Assembly (NCBI GenBank): GCA_006384855.1
Contig: VCJN01002233.1
Coordinates: 62,001-126,000 of the forward strand
Source of the DNA: Tetraselmis striata
Taxonomy: Eukaryota > Chlorophyta > Chlorodendrophyceae > Chlorodendrales > Chlorodendraceae
Reading direction: 5' to 3'
DNA: 64,000 nt
How positions within the stretch are numbered: position 1 is the stretch's first letter; every line of letters begins with the position of its first letter. Position numbers and translations under genes: made by a program. This document shows, piece after piece, positions 42,252-53,534 of this stretch. Below the pieces are notes generated by a model. It saw only the letters and a list, made by a program, of their open reading frames with translations. It made no database searches and was not told the origin of the DNA.

Positions 42252-42830
42252 TCAGGGGCGGCCGCGCAGCAGCGCGCGCGAGCCGTCGATCCAGCCGCCG
42301 AGGGTGCCGAAGATGTCCGACGTCTGTTCGCGCAGGTGGCTGAACGGCGAGGCCGAGCGCGGATCGATGCGGCCGACGATGTCGCCCATCTCAAAGGTCA
42401 GGTCCTTGGTGAATTTGCGGGCGAGCTGCTGCATGGCCCGGTTGGTCGCAAGGCAATTCATGTAGATGCGGTGGCAGCCCCGGTTGCGTGCGGCGATCAG
42501 GGTGAGTTCCATCAGCCGCGTGCCGACACCGGCCTGCCGGCAGGTGTCTTCCACGGAAAACGCGGCCTCAGCCGTGCGGATGTCGCCGCAGGGACGCAGT
42601 TCCGCCACGGCGCGAAGATGTCCGTCGATGACGTAGCCGTGCAGAACGGCGTCCAGCGAAAAACTGGTCTCGGCATAGCAGCGCAGGAAGGCGTCGCTCG
42701 CAGGCATGGCGAAACGCGCCCGTCGGGCGCCGGGGTCGAGGCGCAGCAGATGGTCGCGAAACCGCGTCTGGTCGGCAAAGGTCAGCTTGCGAAAGTATCC
42801 GGTTGAGCCGGCTTCTGGTGTATGCGGCAT
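42252..42830 (-). CDS. GNAT family N-acetyltransferase
   Basis: A 192-residue acetyltransferase-fold protein. The acetyl-CoA-binding turn is in CRQAGVGTRLMELTLIAARNRGC near residue 105, followed by IYMNCLATNRAMQQLARKFG-like helix residues. The N-terminal half has LTFADQTRFRDHLLRLDP, seen in stand-alone GNAT proteins and in acetyltransferase domains of some regulators. The C-terminal tail is extra. Substrate unknown. It is convergent with the phosphatase-like gene and divergent from the lipoprotein gene. Confidence 0.85.
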   Translation of the reverse strand: MPHTPEAGSTGYFRKLTFADQTRFRDHLLRLDPGARRARFAMPASDAFLRCYAETSFSLDAVLHGYVIDGHLRAVAELRPCGDIRTAEAAFSVEDTCRQAGVGTRLMELTLIAARNRGCHRIYMNCLATNRAMQQLARKFTKDLTFEMGDIVGRIDPRSASPFSHLREQTSDIFGTLGGWIDGSRALLRGRP

Positions 42831-42899
42831 GGGGCGCTCCTGGTCGAGTTGCGCCACTCCTTGAAGGTCTCCCCAGACCGAACTCACACTCTAGCCTCT

Positions 42900-42974
42900 T
42901 TACTGCGGCAGTTTGATGGCGAGCTTGACGGTTGCGTCAACGATTTGGTCACCATAAACGTCGAGGATCGACAT
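42900..42974 (-). CDS. Candidate 24-residue peptide upstream of the GNAT gene
   Basis: A very short reading frame (MSILDVYGDQIVDATVK... ending KLPQ) lies 69 bases before the GNAT start on the same strand. Its composition looks protein-like rather than random GC-rich. No ribosome-binding site is visible and it may be chance. It could be a leader peptide. Confidence 0.2.
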   Translation of the reverse strand: MSILDVYGDQIVDATVKLAIKLPQ

Positions 42975-43049
42975 GGGCAGCCCGCAATCCGGTGCGCTAG
43001 ACTGCGTCACCGATTCCTGCCGGACGGACAGCACAAGGAAGAACAGCGC

Positions 43050-43619
43050 ATGATCGGAACCGCCCCGCTTCGCAATGCCCGGCTGAGCAAGCAGATGACC
43101 GCCGTCATTTGCGTGACCCTCGCGCTCGCAGGGTGCCAGCGGCTCGGCTATGGCAACCGCTCGGCGCCGCTTCCGGCGACGCCGACAGCGCCGGTTGCCA
43201 GCCAGTCGCTCGAGCCGCTCGACCCGACTCTGACCCAACAGGACATGCAGACGCTGGACGGGACCGCGCCGCTCGAAGGCGAAACCCAGGTCGCCGGCGT
43301 CGATCCGCTCGCCGGCGGACCGCCGGCAGGTGCGCGCGAGATCGGGCGCAGCGACATGCTGGGCGGCTGGTCGCTGGCCTCGGGGGCCGACAATTGCAAG
43401 CTCTTCATGACGCTCACCACCTGGGAAGGCGGCTACCGGGCCAACTCGCGCGGCTGCGCGACTCCGACGCTGCAGACCGTCTCCGCCTGGGACCTGCAGG
43501 GCAAGGAGGTGATCCTCAAGGACAATACCGGCGCCACCGTCGCGCAACTGTACGCGACCGGGGCGGAGCGTTTCGCCGGCCGCACCACCAGCGGCGCGCC
43601 GATTTCCGTGTTCCGCTGA
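43050..43619 (+). CDS. AprI/Inh-type protease-inhibitor lipoprotein
   Basis: A 189-residue exported protein. An N-terminal hydrophobic segment ends in the lipobox LALAGC near residue 28, so it should be a lipoprotein. A Pro/Thr-rich linker is followed by a small beta-barrel domain with MLGGWSLASGADNCKLFMTL and the paired cysteine in SRGCATPTL, the Inh pattern (inhibitors of serralysin-type metalloproteases). No protease gene is nearby, so inhibition may be protective or the domain may have another role. The upstream in-frame extension is not hydrophobic and is rejected. Confidence 0.85.
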   Translation: MIGTAPLRNARLSKQMTAVICVTLALAGCQRLGYGNRSAPLPATPTAPVASQSLEPLDPTLTQQDMQTLDGTAPLEGETQVAGVDPLAGGPPAGAREIGRSDMLGGWSLASGADNCKLFMTLTTWEGGYRANSRGCATPTLQTVSAWDLQGKEVILKDNTGATVAQLYATGAERFAGRTTSGAPISVFR

Positions 43620-43652
43620 GCGCGGGGCCGACGCTGAACTCGGAGACATCCC

Positions 43653-44075
43653 ATGTCGATCTGGCCCGTCCTGGACGATGCCGCGCTGCCCGAGCGCTCC
43701 GCAGCCGTGATCGCGGACATCAAGGCAACGCGCAACACCGACTTCATCAACAACTTCTGGCGCGTCCTGGCGAATGATCCGGCCTTGCTGGAACGGACCT
43801 GGGGCAGCCTCAAAGAGGTGATGGGGCCGGGCGAGATCGATCCCCTGACGAAGGAGATGCTCTATGTGGCCGTCTCCATCGTCAACGGCTGCGAATATTG
43901 CATCCGCTCGCATACGGCCGCCGCACGCGCCAAGGGTATGAGCGAAGGGCAACTGGGCGAGCTTCTCGCCATCGTCGGCATGGCGAGCGAGACCAACCGG
44001 CTGGCAACCGGGCTCCAGGTCCCGGTCGATACCGCGTTTTTGCCCGCGTCCAGCGAGGACGACGGGCGGGCATAG
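43653..44075 (+). CDS. Carboxymuconolactone decarboxylase/peroxidase-related protein
   Basis: A 140-residue AhpD-like helical protein. The redox CxxC and histidine are in GCEYCIRSHTAAARAKGMSE near residue 76, after DPLTKEMLYVAVSIVN. It differs clearly from the protein at 41279, so this is not a fresh duplication. It is 33 bases after the lipoprotein gene. Likely thiol-dependent peroxide handling, inferred from family only. Confidence 0.9.
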   Translation: MSIWPVLDDAALPERSAAVIADIKATRNTDFINNFWRVLANDPALLERTWGSLKEVMGPGEIDPLTKEMLYVAVSIVNGCEYCIRSHTAAARAKGMSEGQLGELLAIVGMASETNRLATGLQVPVDTAFLPASSEDDGRA

Positions 44076-44279
44076 ACGCGGTCCCTTCGGCCTCGTCTTT
44101 GCGATTGCGCCTCCCGTTCGCCGCCAGTCTCTTGCAGCGTCTCCTTCGCCGCGCTATCCCCGCATGGCAAAAGCTGCTTGCGAGGGTCACGTGACGTTTC
44201 TTCCGGATGCCCATCCATCTTCAGGTCCCTGCCTGTCGATGTGCCCCGTTTCGCCGCTGGCGCGCAAGGACTGCCGGCG

Positions 44280-45447
44280 ATGACGGCCTCCAACGCACGG
44301 TCGTCCGGCATCGCCATCACCCATACGGTGGACGGGCGCTACAAGGCGCTGATCGAGGCGGGGGAGATCGAGTTCGATCCCGCCCAGGCGCAGGTCGTTG
44401 CCGCTCTCGACCGGTTGAACGCCGTTCTGGCGGAAACCGGTCCCGCATCGAAAAAGAGCGCGCTCGGCTGGCTTTTCGGCAAGCGCGGCGCAGCGCAAGA
44501 TGCGCCCAAGGGGCTTTACGTTTGGGGCAAGGTCGGGCGCGGCAAGACCATGCTGATGGACCTGTTTTTCGACATCGCGGTCGCCCGCAAGAAACGGCGC
44601 GTGCATTTCCACGAGTTCATGGCCGATGTGCACGAGCGGGTGCACCGGGTCCGTGCGGCGATCCGTGACGGTGAGATCGCCGGCGACGATCCGATTCCGC
44701 CGGTGGCCGCGGAGCTCTCGCAGGAAACGCGGCTTCTGTGTTTCGATGAATTCACCGTCACCGATATTGCCGACGCGATGATTCTCGGGCGTTTGTTTCA
44801 CGCGGCTGTTCGAGCAGGGTGTCGTGGTGGTCGCGACGTCCAACGTCGATCCCGACGATCTCTACAAGGACGGCCTCAACCGGGGGCATTTCCTCGGCTT
44901 CGTCGAGCTGCTGAAAACCCGGGTCGATGTGGTCTGCCTCGACGCGCGCACGGATTATCGGCTGGAGAAACTCGCCGGTGCCCCGCTCTATCTGACGCCG
45001 CTCGGACCGGAGGCGGATCGCGGGGTGGAGGAGCTGTGGCGCAAGCTGACCCACGGGCTGAAGGCCCACAGCGAGGAGCTGGAGGTCAAGGGGCGGCACA
45101 TTCCGGTGTCGCGCACCGCTGCCGGCGTCGCCAGGTTTACGTTTGCGGAACTTTGCGAGCGGCCGCTGGGAGCTGCCGACTACCAGCGCCTGGCGTTGTC
45201 CTACCATACCTTCGTGATCGAGGGCGTTCCGGTGATGGACCTGCCCCAGCGCAACGCCGCCAAACGGTTCATCAACCTGATCGACACGCTCTACAACAAT
45301 CGCAACAAGCTGGTTCTCTCGGCCGAGGCCGAGCCGGAAGAGCTGTATGTGGCCACGACCGGGACCGAATCCTTCGAGTTCCAGCGCACGGTTTCCCGGC
45401 TGATCGAGATGCGGTCCGAGGACTGGCTGAGCGAAGGTGACTCATAG
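44280..45447 (+). pseudogene. zapE: Cell division protein ZapE (AFG1-like ATPase), frameshifted
   Basis: An AFG1-family ATPase of about 388 residues if read through; in E. coli ZapE binds the Z ring late in division. Walker A YVWGKVGRGKTMLMD, HFHEFMADVHERVH and the Walker B LLCFDEFTVTDIADAMILGRLF are in the first frame. The frame shifts at the TTT run 44796-44798, where one extra T separates LGRLF from the rest (VVVATSNVDPDDLYKDGLNR and onward, including SRTAAGVARFTF). Both halves are well conserved up to the shift, so an indel error is plausible. It precedes the mdh operon, a common order in Alphaproteobacteria. Confidence 0.9.
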
Positions 45448-45540
45448 GGCAGCCTGACGCCCTATCCCTTCGATTGGCTTGCGCCCCGGCGCCAAACGGT
45501 TTATCGCCATGCGCGACCGTTGATGCGGTATGTGCTCCAT

Positions 45541-45550
45541 TTTACGTAAA
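45541..45550. promoter_or_regulatory. TTTACGTAAA palindrome upstream of mdh
   Basis: A perfect ten-base palindrome ends 16 bases before the mdh start, overlapping the probable leader. It shares its core with the site before sdhC at 35574-35581. Both operons feed the TCA cycle, so a common regulator is possible. Confidence 0.4.
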
Positions 45551-45562
45551 GGGAAGCAATAG

Positions 45563-46528
<966 letters not shown>

Positions 46529-46539
46529 ACCAACACATG

Positions 46540-46563
46540 CGGGAGGCCTCGAGCCTCCCGTTT
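46540..46563 (+). terminator. Hairpin between mdh and sucC
   Basis: CGGGAGGC (46540-46547) and GCCTCCCG (46553-46560) pair perfectly around CTCGA, followed by only three T. It may be a weak terminator or a processing or stabilising structure within the operon. Confidence 0.55.
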
Positions 46564-46603
46564 CGCATGACGCGAACCGTCTCCGACACTGGGGGAGTGA
46601 CGC

Positions 46604-47803
46604 ATGAATATCCATGAATACCAGGCCAAGCAGGTGCTCAAGGCCTTTGGCGCGCCGGTGGCAAACGGCGTTCCGATCTTTTCCGCCGACGAGGCCGAGG
46701 CCGCTGCCAAGCAGCTTCCCGGCCCGCTCTGGGTGGTGAAGTCGCAGATCCACGCCGGCGGCCGCGGCAAGGGCAAGTTCAAGGAACTCGGCCCCGACGC
46801 CAAGGGCGGCGTTCGCCTTGCCTTCTCGATTGACGAGGTCAAGGCCCACGCTGCCGAGATGCTCGGCAACACGCTGGTGACCGCGCAGACCGGCGACGCC
46901 GGCAAGGTCGTCAACCGCCTCTACATCGAGGACGGCGCCGACATCGAGAGCGAGCTCTATCTCTCCATCCTCGTCGACCGCACCGTCGGTCGTCCGGCCT
47001 TCGTCGTCTCGACGGAAGGCGGCATGGACATTGAGGCCGTTGCCGAAGAGACGCCGGAAAAGATCGTCACGCTGCCGATCGATCCGGACACGGGCGTGAC
47101 CGAAGCCGACGCGACGAAGCTCTGCGACGCGCTGAAGCTTCAGGGCGATGCCCGCGCCGACGGCATGACGCTCTTCCCGATCCTCTACAAGGCCTTTGTC
47201 GAGAAGGACATGGCGCTGCTTGAGGTCAACCCGCTGATCGTCATGAAGGACGGCCACCTGCGCGTTCTCGACGCCAAGGTCTCCTTCGACGGCAATGCGC
47301 TGTTCCGCCATGACGACATCATGGAGCTGCGCGACAAGACCGAGGAAGACGCCAAGGAAATCGAAGCGTCCAAGTGGGACCTGGCCTATGTGGCGCTCGA
47401 TGGCAATATCGGGTGCATGGTCAACGGTGCCGGGCTTGCCATGGCGACCATGGACATCATCAAGCTCTATGGCGCCGAGCCTGCGAACTTTCTCGATGTC
47501 GGGGGCGGGGCGTCCAAGGAAAAGGTCACCGCGGCCTTCAAGATCATCACCTCCGACCCGCAGGTCAAAGGCATTCTCGTCAACATCTTCGGCGGCATCA
47601 TGCGCTGCGACGTGATCGCGGAAGGCGTGATCGCGGCCGTGAAGGACGTTGGCCTGAAGGTTCCCCTCGTCGTGCGCCTCGAGGGCACGAACGTGGAACA
47701 GGGCAAGAAGATCATCAATGAGAGCGGCCTGAACGTCATCGCCGCCGACGATCTCGACGACGCGGCGCAGAAGATCGTCAAGGCCGTGAAGGGGGGCGCA
47801 TAA
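46604..47803 (+). CDS. sucC: Succinyl-CoA synthetase beta subunit
   Basis: A 399-residue ATP-grasp subunit that makes ATP or GTP from succinyl-CoA. It starts [16 protein letters not shown] and has the nucleotide-binding [12 protein letters not shown] and the phosphohistidine-facing [16 protein letters not shown] with [12 protein letters not shown]. Its stop overlaps the sucD start by one base (TAATG), which keeps the two subunits balanced. Confidence 0.98.
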   Translation: MNIHEYQAKQVLKAFGAPVANGVPIFSADEAEAAAKQLPGPLWVVKSQIHAGGRGKGKFKELGPDAKGGVRLAFSIDEVKAHAAEMLGNTLVTAQTGDAGKVVNRLYIEDGADIESELYLSILVDRTVGRPAFVVSTEGGMDIEAVAEETPEKIVTLPIDPDTGVTEADATKLCDALKLQGDARADGMTLFPILYKAFVEKDMALLEVNPLIVMKDGHLRVLDAKVSFDGNALFRHDDIMELRDKTEEDAKEIEASKWDLAYVALDGNIGCMVNGAGLAMATMDIIKLYGAEPANFLDVGGGASKEKVTAAFKIITSDPQVKGILVNIFGGIMRCDVIAEGVIAAVKDVGLKVPLVVRLEGTNVEQGKKIINESGLNVIAADDLDDAAQKIVKAVKGGA

Positions 47804-48711
47804 TGTCCATTCTCGTCAACAAGGACACCAAGGTCATCGTTCAGGGACTGACCGGCAAGACCGGCACGTTCCACACCGAACAGGCGCTTGAGTATTACGG
47901 CACCAAGATGGTCGCCGGCGTGCATCCGAAGAAGGGCGGCGAGACCTGGTCGTCCGGTCTCGACAGCGCGGCCGAGCTCCCGATCTTCGCCACCGTCGGC
48001 GAAGCCAAGGAAGCGACCGGCGCGGACGCCTCCGTGATCTACGTCCCGCCGGCAGGCGCCGGTGCGGCGATCATCGAGGCGATCGACGCGGAAGTCCCCT
48101 TCATCGTCTGCATCACGGAAGGCATTCCGGTTGCCGACATGGTCAAGGTCAAGCGCCGGCTGGAGAAGTCCAAGTCGCGTCTGATCGGGCCGAACTGTCC
48201 GGGCGTTCTGACCCCGGAAGAGTGCAAGATCGGCATCATGCCGGGCAATATCTTCAAGAAGGGCTCGGTCGGCGTCGTGTCGCGCTCGGGCACGCTCACC
48301 TATGAAGCCGTGTTCCAGACCTCCAATGCGGGCCTCGGCCAGACCACGGCCGTCGGCATCGGCGGCGATCCGGTCAAGGGCACCGAGTTCATCGACATCC
48401 TGGAGATGTTCCTCGCCGACGACGAGACGCAGTCGATCATCATGATCGGCGAGATCGGCGGCTCGGCCGAGGAAGAGGCCGCACAGTTCCTCAAGGACGA
48501 GGCCAAGAAGGGCCGCTCAAAGCCGATGGCGGGCTTCATCGCCGGCCGCACGGCGCCTCCGGGCCGCACCATGGGCCATGCCGGCGCCGTGATCTCCGGC
48601 GGCAAGGGCGGCGCGGAAGACAAGATCGAGGCCATGGAATCGGCCGGGATCAAGGTCTCGCCGTCCCCGGCCAAGCTTGGCGAAACCCTTCTTGAAGTTC
48701 TGAAGGGCTGA
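47803..48711 (+). CDS. sucD: Succinyl-CoA synthetase alpha subunit
   Basis: A 302-residue CoA-binding subunit. The N-terminal CoA domain has [17 protein letters not shown], and the transiently phosphorylated histidine is in [17 protein letters not shown] near the C terminus. [20 protein letters not shown] is the family core. It is followed by 218 bases with two hairpins before sucA. Confidence 0.98.
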   Translation: MSILVNKDTKVIVQGLTGKTGTFHTEQALEYYGTKMVAGVHPKKGGETWSSGLDSAAELPIFATVGEAKEATGADASVIYVPPAGAGAAIIEAIDAEVPFIVCITEGIPVADMVKVKRRLEKSKSRLIGPNCPGVLTPEECKIGIMPGNIFKKGSVGVVSRSGTLTYEAVFQTSNAGLGQTTAVGIGGDPVKGTEFIDILEMFLADDETQSIIMIGEIGGSAEEEAAQFLKDEAKKGRSKPMAGFIAGRTAPPGRTMGHAGAVISGGKGGAEDKIEAMESAGIKVSPSPAKLGETLLEVLKG

Positions 48712-48719
48712 CCCCACGT

Positions 48720-48800
48720 GGTCACGGGAAATTAACCGTGACCGCAGCACCATATCGGTTACGGGACCTTCCCTTGGGGCACGTTCCCGTGTACCGATGG
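48720..48800 (+). promoter_or_regulatory. Two hairpins in the sucD-sucA spacer
   Basis: The first is a perfect 8-base-pair stem (48720-48727 with 48736-48743, loop GAAATTAA). The second pairs CCAT-CGGT-ACGGGA (48750-48766) with TCCCGT-ACCG-ATGG (about 48785-48800), 14 base pairs with two small internal loops. There is no T-run. They may stabilise or process the operon mRNA, or form a regulatory leader for sucA. I match no known riboswitch. Confidence 0.5.
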
Positions 48801-48929
48801 TATTGTTTGGACTGACAATGGGGTTGGCGCGGGACACGCCCTGCGCCTGCCCATCCCACATCCGTTCTCTGGGGCGCTGCGTGAAAGGGCTCCCCTCAAC
48901 AGGCGGGCGGGGGATACCCCGCTTTTGTG

Positions 48930-51914
48930 ATGGCTCGGCAAGACGCGAACACTGCATTCGCGATGACGTCGTTTTTGTACGGCGGCAACGCGGCGTATAT
49001 CGAAGATCTTTATGCGCGCTTCAAGGAAGATCCCGGCTCTCTCGACGAGACCTGGCGTGATTTCTTCTCAAACCTCTCCGATGAAAAAGCCGATGTGCTG
49101 AAAGAGGCGCGCGGCGCGTCCTGGAAGCGCAGCGACTGGCCGGTGACGGCCAATGGCGACCTGGTCAATGCCTTCGACGGCAACTGGGCGCCGGTCGAAA
49201 AGGCGCTCGGCGACAAGATCAAGTCCAAGGCGGAAGTTGCCGGCAAGACGCTGAGCGATGCGGACGTCCAGCAGCAGACGCGCGATTCCGTGCGCGCGCT
49301 GATGATGATCCGCGCCTATCGCATGCGCGGCCATCTTCACGGCGATCTCGATCCGCTCAATCTCAAGGAGCGTGTCGATCACGAGGAGCTGCATCCGTCG
49401 GCCTACGGGTTCACCGAGGCGGACTGGGACCGCAAGATCTTCATCGACTACATGCTGGGCCTGGAGTTCGCGACCATCCGCGAGATGCTGGGCATCCTGA
49501 AGCGGACCTATTGCTCCACGCTTGGCGTGGAGTTCATGCATATCTCCAATCCGGCCGAGAAAGCCTGGATCCAGGAGCGCATCGAGGGGCCGGACAAGGA
49601 AATCGAGTTCACGCCCAAGGGCAAGCGCGCGATCCTCAACAAGCTGCTGGAGGCCGAGGGCTTCGAGAAGTTCCTCGATGTCAAATACACCGGCACCAAG
49701 CGCTTCGGCCTTGACGGCGGCGAGGCGCTGCTGCCCGCGCTCGAGCAGATCATCAAGCGCGGCGGCGCGCTGGGCGTTGAGGAAATCGTGCTGGGCATGG
49801 CCCACCGCGGCCGCCTCAACGTACTCTCCCAGGTCATGGGCAAGCCGCTGCGGGCGATCTTCCACGAGTTCAAGGGCGGATCCTTCACGCCCGATGACGT
49901 GGAAGGCTCGGGCGACGTCAAGTATCACCTCGGCGCCTCGTCGGACCGCGAGTTCGACGGCAACCGGGTGCATCTGTCGCTGACCGCCAACCCCTCGCAT
50001 CTGGAGATCGTCGATCCCGTGGTGCTGGGCAAGGCCCGCGCCAAGCAGGACCAGCTTTCGGCCGTCGACGGGCGATTCATCGAGACGACCGAGGTCGACC
50101 GCTCCAAGGTGCTGCCGCTGCTGCTGCACGGCGACGCCGCGTTTGCCGGCCAGGGCGTCGTTGCCGAATGCCTTGGCCTGTCGTCCCTGCGCGGTCACCG
50201 CACCGGCGGTTCGATCCATGTGATCATCAACAACCAGATCGGCTTCACCACCAATCCGCGCTTCTCGCGCTCCTCGCCTTACCCTTCCGACGTGGCGAAG
50301 ATGATCGAGGCGCCGATCTTCCACTGCAATGCCGACGATCCGGAAGCGGTCGTCTATGCGGCAAAGGTCGCGACGGAGTTCCGTCAGCTCTTCGGCAAGC
50401 CGGTGGTGATCGACATGATCTGCTACCGCCGGTTCGGGCATAATGAGTCCGATGAACCGGCGTTCACCCAGCCGATCATGTATCGCAAGATCCGCAAGCA
50501 TCCGACGACGCTGCAGATCTATGCGGAAAAACTGATCGCGGAAGGCGTCCTCACCTCCGAGGAGCTGGAAAAGATGCGCGGCGACATCCGCGCGCGTCTG
50601 GATGCCGAGTTCGAGGCCGGACAGGCCTACAAGCCGAACAAGGCCGACTGGCTGGACGGCAAGTGGGCCGGCATGAAGCAGGCCAAGGATCTGGAAGATC
50701 CCCGTCGCGGACAGACCAGCGTCTCCAACGAAGATATCGACCGCATCGGCAAGGCGCTCACCAGCGTCCCCGAGGGCTTCAACGTGCACCGCACGATCCG
50801 CCGCTTCCTCGACAACCGCAAGAAGATGTTCGAGACCGGCCAGGGCGTGGACTGGGCAACCGCAGAGGCGCTGGCTTTCGGCTCGCTTCTGCTCGACGGC
50901 CATCCGGTGCGCCTGTCGGGACAGGACTGCGAGCGCGGCACCTTCTCGCAGCGTCACTCCGTCCTCTACGACCAGGAAGACGAGAGCCGTTTCATCCCGC
51001 TCAATCACCTGAGCGAGACCCAGTCGCGCTACGAGGTCATCAACTCGATGCTCTCGGAAGAGGCCGTGCTCGGCTTCGAATACGGCTACACCTTGAGCGA
51101 GCCGAACGCGCTGACCCTTTGGGAAGGCCAGTTCGGCGATTTCGCCAATGGCGCGCAGGTGGTCTTCGACCAGTTCCTGTCGTCGGGCGAACGCAAGTGG
51201 CTGCGCATGTCCGGTCTCGTGTGTCTGCTGCCGCACGGCTACGAGGGCCAGGGTCCGGAGCATTCCTCCGCCCGCCTCGAGCGGTTCCTGCAGATGTGCG
51301 CGGAAGACAACATGCAGGTCGCGAACTGCACGACGCCGGCCAACTACTTCCACATCCTGCGTCGCCAGATGAAGCGCGACTTCCGCAAGCCGCTGATCCT
51401 GATGACGCCGAAGTCGCTTCTGCGTCACAAGCGTGCGGTGAGCCGGCTGGACGAGTTCACCAACGGCTCGACGTTCCACCGCCTGCTGTGGGACGACGCG
51501 CAGATGGATCCAGACGCCGGCATCAAGCTGGTCGCGGACGAGAAGATCCGTCGCGTCGTCCTGTGCTCGGGCAAGGTCTATTTCGACCTGTTCGAGGAGC
51601 GCGAGAAGCGCGGCATCGACGACGTCTATCTCCTGCGCGTCGAGCAGCTCTATCCGTTCCCGACGAAGGCTCTGGTCACCGAGCTCGCCCGGTTCAAGGA
51701 CGCCGACATCGTCTGGTGCCAGGAAGAGCCCAAGAACATGGGGTCCTGGTTCTTCATCCAGTCCTATGTCGAGTGGGTCCTGACCCAGATCGAGGCAAAG
51801 CACACCCGGCCGCGTTATGTCGGACGCGCCGCCTCCGCGGCGACCGCCACCGGCCTGATGTCCAAGCATCTGGCCCAGTTGCAGGCCTTCCTCGACGAGG
51901 CGTTTGCAGATTGA
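48930..51914 (+). CDS. sucA: 2-oxoglutarate dehydrogenase E1 component
   Basis: A 994-residue thiamine diphosphate enzyme that decarboxylates 2-oxoglutarate. It has the short N-terminal lead FLYGGNAAYIEDLYARFKEDP, the thiamine-site region VLGMAHRGRLNVLSQVMGKP, the DDPEAV segment and the C-terminal GSWFFIQSYVEWVL. I use the ATG at 48930; a GTG directly before it is in frame. It sits after sucD with a structured spacer and before sucB. Confidence 0.98.
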   Translation: MARQDANTAFAMTSFLYGGNAAYIEDLYARFKEDPGSLDETWRDFFSNLSDEKADVLKEARGASWKRSDWPVTANGDLVNAFDGNWAPVEKALGDKIKSKAEVAGKTLSDADVQQQTRDSVRALMMIRAYRMRGHLHGDLDPLNLKERVDHEELHPSAYGFTEADWDRKIFIDYMLGLEFATIREMLGILKRTYCSTLGVEFMHISNPAEKAWIQERIEGPDKEIEFTPKGKRAILNKLLEAEGFEKFLDVKYTGTKRFGLDGGEALLPALEQIIKRGGALGVEEIVLGMAHRGRLNVLSQVMGKPLRAIFHEFKGGSFTPDDVEGSGDVKYHLGASSDREFDGNRVHLSLTANPSHLEIVDPVVLGKARAKQDQLSAVDGRFIETTEVDRSKVLPLLLHGDAAFAGQGVVAECLGLSSLRGHRTGGSIHVIINNQIGFTTNPRFSRSSPYPSDVAKMIEAPIFHCNADDPEAVVYAAKVATEFRQLFGKPVVIDMICYRRFGHNESDEPAFTQPIMYRKIRKHPTTLQIYAEKLIAEGVLTSEELEKMRGDIRARLDAEFEAGQAYKPNKADWLDGKWAGMKQAKDLEDPRRGQTSVSNEDIDRIGKALTSVPEGFNVHRTIRRFLDNRKKMFETGQGVDWATAEALAFGSLLLDGHPVRLSGQDCERGTFSQRHSVLYDQEDESRFIPLNHLSETQSRYEVINSMLSEEAVLGFEYGYTLSEPNALTLWEGQFGDFANGAQVVFDQFLSSGERKWLRMSGLVCLLPHGYEGQGPEHSSARLERFLQMCAEDNMQVANCTTPANYFHILRRQMKRDFRKPLILMTPKSLLRHKRAVSRLDEFTNGSTFHRLLWDDAQMDPDAGIKLVADEKIRRVVLCSGKVYFDLFEEREKRGIDDVYLLRVEQLYPFPTKALVTELARFKDADIVWCQEEPKNMGSWFFIQSYVEWVLTQIEAKHTRPRYVGRAASAATATGLMSKHLAQLQAFLDEAFAD

Positions 51915-51920
51915 CCTTGA

Positions 51921-51953
51921 GGTCCCGGCCGCCGGCAACCCGTGGCCGGGACC
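51921..51953 (+). promoter_or_regulatory. Hairpin between sucA and sucB
   Basis: GGTCCCGGCC (51921-51930) and GGCCGGGACC (51944-51953) are perfectly complementary with a 13-base loop and no T-run, 7 bases after sucA. It may protect the upstream mRNA end. Confidence 0.5.
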
Positions 51954-52088
51954 CCTTGCAGCATTTCGTGACCTTCCGCCCCGCCATGCGTCGCGGGCGG
52001 CAAGGCCAGGGGGCGGATGGCGCCCCGACGTTTCGCACGCGGAGCGATGCAGTCTCCGCGCTGCCAGTGGATGAAAGAGACTGAGATC

Positions 52089-53502
52089 ATGGCGACCGAA
52101 ATCCGAGTGCCCACCCTTGGCGAGTCCGTTACCGAGGCCACCATCGCGCAGTGGTACAAGAAGCCCGGCGACGCGGTGACCGCCGACGAGCCGATCGTGG
52201 AACTGGAAACCGACAAGGTGACCGTCGAGGTCCCGGCCCCCGCCTCGGGGACGCTGGGCGACCTTCTCGTCAAGGAGGGCGACACCGTCGAGGTCGGAAC
52301 GCTTCTTGGACAGATCGAGGAAGGCGCGGGAGCTGCCGCCAAGCCGGCTGCGGCCAAGTCCGAGGCCAAGGCCGAGGCGAAGTCCGAAGAGCCGAAGCAG
52401 GCCGACAAGGCCGCCCAGGAGACCGTCGACGTGGTCGTTCCGGCCGCCGGCGAAAGCGTGACCGAGGCCGATGTCGGCGAATGGTTCGTCAAGGTCGGCG
52501 ACAGCGTGAAGGCCGACGACATCCTGGTTGAACTGGAGACGGACAAGGCCGCGCAGGAGATCCCGGCGCCGGTCGCAGGCACCGTCGTCGAGATCGCGGC
52601 TGCCACCGGCGACACCGTGACGCCGAAGCAGCTTCTGTTGAAGATCGCGCCCGGCGGCGGTGCGGCTGCGACCGCGCCTGCGGCCAAGGCCGCGGCAACG
52701 CCGGCGCCGGCCAAGACCTCCGGCACCGACATGCCGCCGGCACCGTCCGCGTCCAAGATGATGCAGGAAAAGGGCGTCTCCGCCGACCAGGTGTCGGGCA
52801 GCGGCAAGCGCGGCCAGGTGCTCAAGGGCGACGTGATCGCCGCGGTCGCCTCGGGCATGACCGCCCAGTCGGCAGAGCAGGCCTCCGCGCCGGCTCCGGC
52901 ACGCGCCGCGCCGCCGGCCGAGGACGAGCCGCGCGAGGAGCGCGTGCGCATGACCAAGCTGCGCCAGACCATCGCGCGCCGCCTGAAGGATGCCCAGAAC
53001 ACGGCCGCCATGCTGACCACCTACAACGAGGTGGACATGGGCCCGGTGATGGAGCTGCGCAAGCAGTACAAGGACCTCTTCGAGAAGAAGCACGGCGTGA
53101 AGCTCGGGTTCATGGGCTTCTTCACCAAGGCCGTCTGCCACGCGCTGAAGGAAGTTCCGGCGGTCAACGCCGAGACCGGACGGCACCGACGTGATCTACA
53201 AAAACTTCTGCCACATCGGCGTCGCCGTCGGCACCGACCGCGGTCTGGTGGTCCCGGTCGTGCGCGACGCGGACCAGATGTCGATCGCCGAGATCGAGAA
53301 GACCATCGCCGGCCTCGGGCGCAAGGCGCGGGACGGCCAGCTCTCGATGGCCGACATGCAGGGCGGCACCTTCACCATCTCCAACGGCGGTGTCTACGGC
53401 TCGCTGATGTCCACCCCGATCCTCAATGCCCCCCAGTCCGGCATTTTGGGCATGCACAAGATCCAGGAGCGCCCGATGGTGGTGAACGGCGAGATCGTCG
53501 CG

Positions 53503-53534
<32 letters not shown>

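Noticed and set aside
49068-53186. A 1372-codon open frame on the minus strand across sucA and sucB
   Set aside because: It lies entirely opposite intact catalytic genes and its product is a low-complexity Arg/Gly/Leu-rich chain with no motif. High GC removes stop codons from the opposite frames. The same holds for the long frames at 2336-4300, 16119-17990, 17900-19984 and 61313-63172.
53170-53195. A programmed frameshift in sucB
   Set aside because: There is no slippery heptamer or downstream structure that I can see, and no such mechanism is known for E2 genes. An indel error explains it better.
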